From Patescibacteria group bacterium (GTDB lineage: Bacteria > Patescibacteriota > Microgenomatia > Levybacterales > UBA12049), in NCBI GenBank assembly GCA_018900295.1, contig JAHIGH010000028.1, positions 1 through 8,703 of the forward strand: DNA of 8,703 nt, written 5' to 3'. Of the stretch, positions 1 to 5,200 are shown one piece after another. Position 1 is the stretch's first letter; every line of letters begins with the position of its first letter. Position numbers and translations under genes: made by a program. The notes beneath the pieces are model-generated. The model worked only from the letters and a program-made list of their open reading frames with translations. It was not told the DNA's origin and searched no databases.

Positions 1-109
1 TATATACACGTTCTTATTTTACAAAAAAACAAGACGTACCCCAAACAGGCAAAATCAACCCTAATTTTGAAGCTAATTATTAATCAAGAAGTGGTCGTGG
101 CGAAGTCAG

Positions 110-152
110 GAATCAATTTCAGCAAAGGGCAAATATGTACACTTATCTGAAA
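110..152 (+). repeat. 43-bp direct repeat, upstream copy
   Basis: This copy matches 187-229 at 41 of 43 positions with a constant offset of 77 bases; the two differences are C/T at 123/200 and 130/207. It contains a duplicate of the ribosome-binding site (AAAGGG, 124-129), start codon (135) and first six codons (MYTYLK) of the antitoxin gene. Each copy also carries the inverted pair TTTCAG/CTGAAA (117-122 and 147-152 here). No promoter equivalent to the one in front of the second copy is seen: the -10 equivalent here reads AGGAAT and the -35 equivalent CAAGAA. Confidence 0.9.
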
Positions 153-182
153 TGGTCTAATTTGACAAGAAACTATTATTAG
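135..182 (+). other. 15-codon duplicate leader ORF (possible decayed start of abiEi)
   Basis: The duplicated start region opens a short frame reading MYTYLKWSNLTRNYY and ends at TAG (180-182). Its first six residues are those of the AbiEi-like protein, and it keeps the same AAAGGG five bases before the ATG. It is either a leftover of a tandem duplication or a leader peptide. I see no promoter dedicated to it, so translation is doubtful, and the stop lies before the -10 box of the downstream promoter. Confidence 0.35.
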
Positions 183-190
183 GATAGAAT
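162..190 (+). promoter_or_regulatory. Sigma70-type promoter of the abiE operon
   Basis: TTGACA (162-167), a 17-base spacer and TAGAAT (185-190) give a perfect -35 and a 5/6 -10 at ideal spacing. Transcription would start near 197 and leave a leader of about 15 bases that still includes AAAGGG (201-206) before the ATG at 212. The -35 lies in the unique spacer between the two 43-bp repeats, while the last four bases of the -10 are inside the second repeat, so the promoter was assembled at the repeat junction. A 7-bp inverted repeat, CTGAAAT (147-153) and ATTTCAG (193-199), brackets it. That could be an operator, since AbiEi antitoxins are known to autorepress, but this is inference. Confidence 0.7.
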
Positions 191-229
191 CAATTTCAGT
201 AAAGGGTAAATATGTACACTTATCTGAAA
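187..229 (+). repeat. 43-bp direct repeat, downstream copy (functional abiEi start)
   Basis: This is the second copy of the repeat at 110-152. It includes AAAGGG at 201-206 and the true abiEi start codon at 212. The inverted pair TTTCAG (194-199) and CTGAAA (224-229) could fold around the ribosome-binding site and start codon. If transcription starts near 197, however, part of the upstream arm is missing from the RNA. Confidence 0.9.
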
Positions 230-829
230 CCATTTCTAGTTAGGGAAGAACTTTTGAAGCGAAATATTAAGATATTCACCCCTGATTTATTTAGCAGGGT
301 ATTTGGAACTTCAAAAGAGCAATCAAAATACTTCCTGGAAAATCAAGTAAAAGAAGGCTTACTTGCCCGGCTTAAAAAAGGCATCTATACCTTAAAAACT
401 GACTTCCCGGCAGAAGAGGAAATAGCTAATGCGCTATATAAGCCTTCTTATATTTCTTTTGAGTATGCCCTAGCATATTACGACATGCTTCCGGAGATGC
501 CGTACATTGTGACTTCTGCTACAACCAAGCCTACCCGTTTATTTAATACGCCATATATGTCCTTTGCATACTATACAATTAAACGGGAAGCATATAGCGG
601 ATATTCCCTTATAAAAAGCGGTGAAAAATCATTCTTAATGGCTGAACCGGAAAAAGCGTTAGTAGATTATCTTTATTTTGAATCCATAGGTAAAAAACCA
701 TATAATGACAGATTAATTTTAAAGGGTCTTGATAAAAATAAATTATTAGATTATGCGGATCTTTATCAACGAAAGAGCTTGAATGAAACAGTAAAAGAGA
801 TCGTAAAAAAATATTATGATAACAGTTGA
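212..829 (+). CDS. abiEi: AbiEi-like antitoxin (type IV toxin-antitoxin, abortive infection AbiE)
   Basis: This is a 205-residue DNA-binding antitoxin expected to repress its own operon and counteract the AbiEii nucleotidyltransferase encoded next. Residues about 16-63 form a winged-helix-like N-terminal domain: a helix ending in PDLFSRVFG, the recognition-type segment SKEQSKYFLENQVKEGLL, and the wing ARLKKGIYTL. The rest matches the C-terminal part of AbiEi proteins, with PSYISFEYALAYYDMLPE followed by an all-beta-like stretch and AEPEKALVDYLYF, typical of this family. The ATG at 212 follows AAAGGG by five bases. The stop TGA (827-829) lies inside the toxin gene, a 14-base overlap that implies translational coupling. 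The gene is strongly AT-rich: 13 of 60 bases in 661-720 are G or C. Length is typical of the shorter, single-winged-helix AbiEi relatives. The family is assigned by sequence motif only; autoregulation is family knowledge. Confidence 0.88.
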   Translation: MYTYLKPFLVREELLKRNIKIFTPDLFSRVFGTSKEQSKYFLENQVKEGLLARLKKGIYTLKTDFPAEEEIANALYKPSYISFEYALAYYDMLPEMPYIVTSATTKPTRLFNTPYMSFAYYTIKREAYSGYSLIKSGEKSFLMAEPEKALVDYLYFESIGKKPYNDRLILKGLDKNKLLDYADLYQRKSLNETVKEIVKKYYDNS

Positions 830-1535
830 AAAAATACGTCAGCTTGCGCTAATAAAACAAACAACAGAATTAAACATCAGGCGTGAGTACGTTCAACATC
901 TTTTTTTATCATATTTTTACCAACAGCCTGAGACAAATGAGGTATTTTTTAAAGGCGGTACGGCATTACGAATTGTTTATAACAGTCCGAGGTTTTCTGA
1001 GGACTTGGATTTTAGCGCTACGCTCTATAATATTGAACCGCTTGAAAAAGCTGTACTTAACACGCTTGATAATATAGAAAAAGAGGGGCTAAAAACAGAA
1101 ATTGGCGAATCAAAAAAAACAACAGGTGGATATTTGGCAATAATTATATTTAATTTAGGAGATGAAAAAGTATCTATTCAACTTGAGGTTTCATTACGGC
1201 AAGGCGATAAGACCGGAGAAGTAGTAACAATTGCAAATGATTTTGTTCCCGCATATCCAATTACTGTGTTAAAGAGAGAGCAGCTTATCGGAGAAAAAAT
1301 ACAAGCGTTATTAACACGTCAAAAACCAAGAGATTTTTACGATTTATATTTTATCATTCGAGCAAATCTCTTAATGCAAGAAGAAAAACATATTCTTAAA
1401 CAAACCTTGGAAGTACTGCGAAGTGCCAAAATAAAGTTTGAAATTGAATTAAAACAGTTTTTGCCAAAAAATCAGTGGGCAATAATTAAAGATTTCAAGG
1501 ATAATTTAGAAAGAGAATTAGAAAGATATTCATAA
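816..1535 (+). CDS. abiEii: AbiEii-like nucleotidyltransferase toxin
   Basis: This 239-residue protein of the AbiEii/AbiGii (DUF1814) DNA polymerase beta-type nucleotidyltransferase family is the toxin partner of the preceding gene. The core motif is complete: GGTALR (residues 47-52), then SEDLDFS (61-67) with the paired acids Asp63 and Asp65, then a third acidic strand, IQLEVS (121-126), with Glu124. A conserved helical block follows, EKIQALLTRQKPRDFYDLYF (160-179), including Arg172-Asp173 and Asp176. In characterised members the enzyme uses nucleotides to modify RNA and causes growth arrest, which protects the population from phage. The ATG at 816 lies within the end of abiEi, in another frame, and there is no separate promoter. 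The stop is TAA. All catalytic residues I can identify are intact, so the gene should be functional. The exact substrate of this member cannot be read from the sequence. Confidence 0.9.
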   Translation: MITVEKIRQLALIKQTTELNIRREYVQHLFLSYFYQQPETNEVFFKGGTALRIVYNSPRFSEDLDFSATLYNIEPLEKAVLNTLDNIEKEGLKTEIGESKKTTGGYLAIIIFNLGDEKVSIQLEVSLRQGDKTGEVVTIANDFVPAYPITVLKREQLIGEKIQALLTRQKPRDFYDLYFIIRANLLMQEEKHILKQTLEVLRSAKIKFEIELKQFLPKNQWAIIKDFKDNLERELERYS

Positions 1536-1570
1536 TTTTTGTTATAAGGGCTTTGTTATCAGTTAGCAGG

Positions 1571-1640
1571 TTGTGAATAATGCTATTTTTTATTAATCTT
1601 GGGAACTTGTTCCTGTTGTTAGGTCTTTAGGTGGGATTTG
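1571..1640 (+). repeat. Diverged ~70-bp direct repeat, copy A
   Basis: It aligns without gaps to 1827-1896 (offset 256) with 55 of 70 identical positions by hand count. The shared ends are TTGTGAATAAT and TGGGATTTG. Weaker similarity continues rightwards for about 25 bases. Many differences are G/A or T/C transitions, so these look like old sister copies. Together with copy B it brackets the hairpin array. Confidence 0.8.
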
Positions 1641-1649
1641 GGAGGTGTT

Positions 1650-1667
1650 TTGGTTATTTTTAACCAA
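1650..1667 (+). repeat. Hairpin with 7-bp stem and TTTT loop
   Basis: TTGGTTA and TAACCAA pair perfectly around TTTT. There is no following U-run, so it is not a standard terminator, although it is the first strong hairpin downstream of abiEii. It sits at the right edge of repeat copy A. Confidence 0.55.
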
Positions 1668-1677
1668 CTATACTTAA

Positions 1678-1789
1678 ATCCCCGATCGTAAGATCGAGGG
1701 ATGGAGTTACCCCTGCGAAGCAGGGCAAACCCGATTCGGGTTTGAATAGGTTAAAACCCCGACCATAAGGTCGTGGGAAGTTTTATCCT
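1678..1789 (+). repeat. Four-hairpin array, REP/BIME-like candidate or structured RNA
   Basis: Four stems are packed end to end. H1 (1678-1702) is ATCCC-CGATC, loop GTAA, GATCG, a bulged A, then GGGAT. H2 (1711-1725) is CCCTGC, loop GAA, GCAGGG. H3 (1726-1744) is CAAACCCG, loop ATT, CGGGTTTG. H4 (1748-1789) has core CCC-CGACC, loop ATAA, GGTCG, a bulged T, then GGG, extended outwards by TAAAAC/GTTTTA and AGG/CCT. H1 and H4 are related copies with the same architecture, the same bulge position, and a compensatory T-A to C-G change in the stem (offset 77). GGAG tetranucleotides occur before H2 (1703-1706) and after H4 (1790-1793), as around REP palindromes. No REP transposase (RAYT) gene is in the window, so the class is uncertain. 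Confidence 0.65.
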
Positions 1790-1826
1790 GGAGAGGCGGG
1801 GAGTGATTTAAATGCCGGTTAAAAGA

Positions 1827-1896
1827 TTGTGAATAATACCGGTTTCTATTAATCGCGGGATCATATTCCTATTATTAGCTCTTTAAATGGGATTTG
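1827..1896 (+). repeat. Diverged ~70-bp direct repeat, copy B
   Basis: This is the second copy of the repeat at 1571-1640. It runs directly into a T-rich stretch and the hairpin at 1909-1937. Its right end overlaps the first TTGTCAA heptamer (1894-1900). Confidence 0.8.
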
Positions 1897-1908
1897 TCAA
1901 GTATTTTT

Positions 1909-1937
1909 GTTTTTTTGAGCCTCGAGAGGCAAAAAAA
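1909..1937. repeat. T7/A7-flanked hairpin
   Basis: A run of Ts, a GA bulge, then GCCT, loop CGAG, AGGC and a run of As can form one long hairpin on either strand. Neither strand ends in a U-run after the GC stem, so I do not call it an intrinsic terminator with confidence. It could still stop or pause transcription leaving the abiE operon. Confidence 0.4.
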
Positions 1938-1948
1938 TGCGCATAGTA

Positions 1949-1982
1949 TATTTGTCAAATACCTTGTCAATTAACTTGACAA
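1949..1982. promoter_or_regulatory. Operator-like cluster of TTGTCAA heptamers at 12-bp spacing
   Basis: TTGTCAA occurs at 1952-1958 and 1964-1970, and its inverse TTGACAA at 1976-1982, so the starts are exactly 12 bases apart. The first lies in a perfect palindrome, TATTTG-T-CAAATA (1949-1961). The last two form a 7-bp inverted repeat around TTAAC. A further TTGTCAA lies at 1894-1900. This regular layout suggests a protein-binding site set upstream of the giant gene. A weak promoter-like pair, TTGTTG (1983-1988) and TATTAT (2007-2012) with an 18-base spacer, follows immediately. Function is inferred only. Confidence 0.4.
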
Positions 1983-2031
1983 TTGTTGGGTAGGACGAAG
2001 AGTAGTTATTATGTGTTGAAGTAGAGAATAG

Positions 2032-2078
2032 GCCGCATCCGTTTATAACTTGAACAATTTTTTATTGAAAGATGCGGC
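2032..2078. repeat. 8-bp GC-rich stem with 31-base loop
   Basis: GCCGCATC (2032-2039) pairs perfectly with GATGCGGC (2071-2078). The loop can form a small inner stem (GTTT/GAAC, 2041-2055) and contains CAAT-T5-ATTG. If the promoter lies upstream near 2007, this structure would be in the 5' leader of the giant gene. It does not match a riboswitch class I know. Confidence 0.5.
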
Positions 2079-2216
2079 ACTAAGGGCAGTAATCATAAAT
2101 AATCACTTAGGTTATTAGTAGATGAGCCCATAGGCTGATTATTTGTTATCTTGTTGTAATCTTCTTGTTGCCTCAATGTAAAGCGAATAGGGGCTTCCGG
2201 TGTTAGAGTGGCGGGG

Positions 2217-2223
2217 AAGGAGG
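2217..2223 (+). promoter_or_regulatory. Strong Shine-Dalgarno deciding the start of the giant gene
   Basis: AAGGAGG stands eight bases before the ATG at 2232. An in-frame GTG at 2208 would put this site inside the coding region and has no comparable site of its own, so 2232 is preferred. This removes eight residues from the longest possible reading. Confidence 0.9.
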
Positions 2224-2231
2224 GTTTTTAT

Positions 2232-5200
2232 ATGGATAATATAGAAAAAAAATTGACAGGAATAGTCGGGAAAAGTTATCATGGAGGTATGACTGAAAAC
2301 TGTGATGAACTAGAGCGAAAAGCAAAAACTCCTAAGGAGCTGATTAAGGACGGCAAAATCCCAGTTGTTAAGTCTGTGGAAAATAAAAATGCGGGCGTGG
2401 GGCCGGTGGATGAAAGGGTGCAAGAGAAAAAAACCGGTGATCAGCCGGTTGATTTGAATGATACTACACGGGAACAGAGAGAAGAATTTGCTAAGGTGAA
2501 GAAAGCGCTTGAGGGAGAACGGGATGGGGAGAAAGAGCCCGGATTATTTGATATTTTGATGGATTTATTGAGGGCTTTGTTCGGCGATACAAAAAGCGAG
2601 GGGGAATTGAATAAGATGATTGAGAATTCGGAGGCGATGAGGGGGCTTCAAGCTTTTTGGAGGGTAAAACCGCAGAATAAATGGGACGCGAAAGATTATG
2701 CGCGCGTGCTTTTCATGCTTGCTCCTGATACCTCGGATGCGTCAAAGACCATTCAAACAAATCTTAAATCAGTGGTGAAAGAGAAAAAAATAGAGCAGGA
2801 AGTGTCGAATGAGGGGGGAAAAATCAGAGACAAACATAAGGAGTCTTTTTTGAAGAGAGATGAGGATCGCAGCGAGCCGGAGAAAAAGGCGGAGGTGATT
2901 CATAGGGCGGTTGCGATGAATGGAGAGCTTTGGCTGGATACAGCGAAAGAAGAAAAATTGCTCGATTTGAGCGAAGAGGATTTGATTCGTTTTGAGGGAG
3001 CGATTGAAACTTTGATACCGCAAGGAGAGTACGAGGCTCAAGATCAGAAAGCGAAAGAATATCTTTTAAGACATAGCAAAGACGCGCGAAGGATTAGGAA
3101 AATAAAAGAAGGGATGCTGAGTACAAGCGGCGGGAATGATGAAAATGAAGAGAAGCCAAAAAGTAGCTTAGAAACAATAGAAGAGAGGCTTAGGGAAATT
3201 GAAAAACATGGCGGAAAAATTTCAGAGAATACTTCAAATATGTTTCTTCAGTTACAAGAGGTTAATAAAAGATTGAGTGATATTAGCGGGGTGTTAATAG
3301 CTGGTTTTGGCGGCGATCAGGATGTGATTAGGGGGTATCGAGACGAGTATCTTAAGAATCATTTGATGCAACGTGATCTAGAGGGTGGCTTGAATAAGAA
3401 GTTAGGCGTGGAAAAAAAGGTTTTGGGAGGAGAGACGGACAAAGAGCTTTTTGAGGGGAATATTGATGAGGTGCTTGGGGAACGGATGAAGAGGATAGAA
3501 TACTTTATCGCGAGAAAGCAGTATTCAACGAGCGGGGAGATTGATTGGAAGAAATTAGAGGAAGAAAAAGATTATAAATCCGAACTTAATCCGAACGCAG
3601 AGAAGATTACAGAAGAAGAGAAGAAGAGAAGAGGAGGTTTTCTTGAAAGGATGGAAAAGGTTTATGGAAAATTTGAGAGAGATGGAGTCGTGGCGATGAA
3701 AGAAAGCCAGTATTTTCAAGAATTGCAGAGGTGGGTGGGGGAAATATTGGAAAATTCAGAGTATGGAATAGATACAGAGCGTACCCATGATTTGATACTG
3801 CCGAGAGGGGTTTATGAAAAGTTTAAAAAAATAAAGGAGAAGGGTACACATGTTTATGATTATGGTAGTCCTAGTGATGAAAAAACAACTAAGATATTTG
3901 AAGAGAGTATCCTGGTGGCAGTAAAAGACTTGAGGAAATTGAAATTTCTTAAGTATTTTGATGGCAATTCTTATCTTAACCGTGAAGGTAAAGGCCTTAC
4001 CCCTGAAGGAGGAGTTAATCCCAATGTGGCATACGGGTATCCGGTTTCTTTGGAGGCGACAATGCTCCTGATCGCTGATAATTGGCATGGGGCGGAGGAA
4101 AAATGGGGGACAGGAGAAGAGCATGAGCTGATTGACGCTTCGGGGAAATTTCACCCGGAGAATTTTCAGTTGTGGATGAGATACCGCATGTGGCGTTTGT
4201 CGGATATGAATTCTGTTAAGAAAATAGCTCCTTTGGATCAAATCAATTTTAAGGCCGGCTTTTCACAGCTGACTTTGGATAATATTCTTAATATCCCGCA
4301 ATATATGTCGCATCAGGATTTTGAGATGTCCGGAGACGCGAGCAGATTGTATGATTCAGAAAAGGGTGGTACTGAGAAACGTGGAGTACAAGGGGATCCA
4401 TTTGTGAACGGATGGGGACAGTCGAAGGACCATCAGGATATGACCTGGGACAACAGGGAATCTATGATAATTGAAGCATGGCGGAGAGGATTTAATCAGG
4501 AAGACTGGGCTACTTTTCACTTGCCTCACGTCCGAGCGGAATTGAAGAAATGGATTGAGGCGCAAAACCAGATCGCAACAGAAAATAATCTTTTGAGAGA
4601 CTGGCATTTCTGGCAGGATTTTAAATTGCCATCGTCGAAGGAAGGAGAGTTCGGTAAATATTACAAAGACGGGAAGCAGGGGAGTTTGGGAAAAGGCGTT
4701 CTTGATATGTTGATGTTTTACCGTCATTTTACCGAGTTCACGGAATTTTATACAGAGAAGGAGGATGGGAAAGCTGTAAAAGTAAGGGATTTTGAAAAGA
4801 ACAAGGCATATAAGACATTGGGTTATGACGGATCGAGCGCGTTCCTTTTGTCTATTGCCGAGAATTCATTGATTTGGACTGATCCTAACGCAAGAATGAA
4901 GAGCGAAGAGCTTTATAAGGACTTTATAAAAAAGCAGATGGATGAGATCGGAGCGAAATATCAAGGTAAAGTAAGGGGTGAAAATAACTACAAAATGGAT
5001 AATTTGATAGCTAATTATAAAAGGGATGTTGAGAAAAAGGAGGATATAAAAATAAGCTTTGACAACTTTGATAAGCTGGTGGAGTTAAAAATGAAAATTG
5101 AGACTATGGTAATGGGAAAAACAGTTGTTAAAGAGAAGGAGAAGAAAGAAAATGGATTGAGCGAAGACAAGGTTGTAACGAAGGAGGAGATGGAGAGAGA

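Larger units (their letters stand above)
1536..2231. other. Structured intergenic region of about 700 bases without a convincing gene
   Basis: No reading frame with a credible start and family resemblance was found on either strand. In order the region holds: the first copy of a diverged ~70-bp repeat (1571-1640), a TTTT-loop hairpin (1650-1667), a four-hairpin array (1678-1789), the second repeat copy (1827-1896), an A/T-flanked hairpin (1909-1937), the palindrome ATGCGCAT (1937-1944), a TTGTCAA motif group (1949-1982), a long-loop hairpin (2032-2078), a small hairpin AGCC-CATA-GGCT (2125-2136), and the Shine-Dalgarno of the next gene. No classic rho-independent terminator (GC stem plus U-run) follows the abiE operon. 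Confidence 0.75.

Noticed and set aside
1580..1630. Small hydrophobic reading frame MLFFINLGNLFLLLGL in repeat copy A, with a similar frame ending at the same place in copy B.
   Set aside because: Copy B has no ATG at the equivalent position, there is no good ribosome-binding site, and the similarity follows from the DNA repeat itself. Some differences are synonymous, but the sample is too small to claim coding.
1678..1789. CRISPR array.
   Set aside because: Only two related units occur, at 77-base spacing, with unrelated hairpins between them; there is no regular repeat-spacer pattern and no cas gene.
2208..2231. GTG start giving an N-terminal extension of eight residues to the giant protein.
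   Set aside because: The extension is encoded by the Shine-Dalgarno region of the ATG at 2232, which has an ideal AAGGAGG at eight-base spacing.
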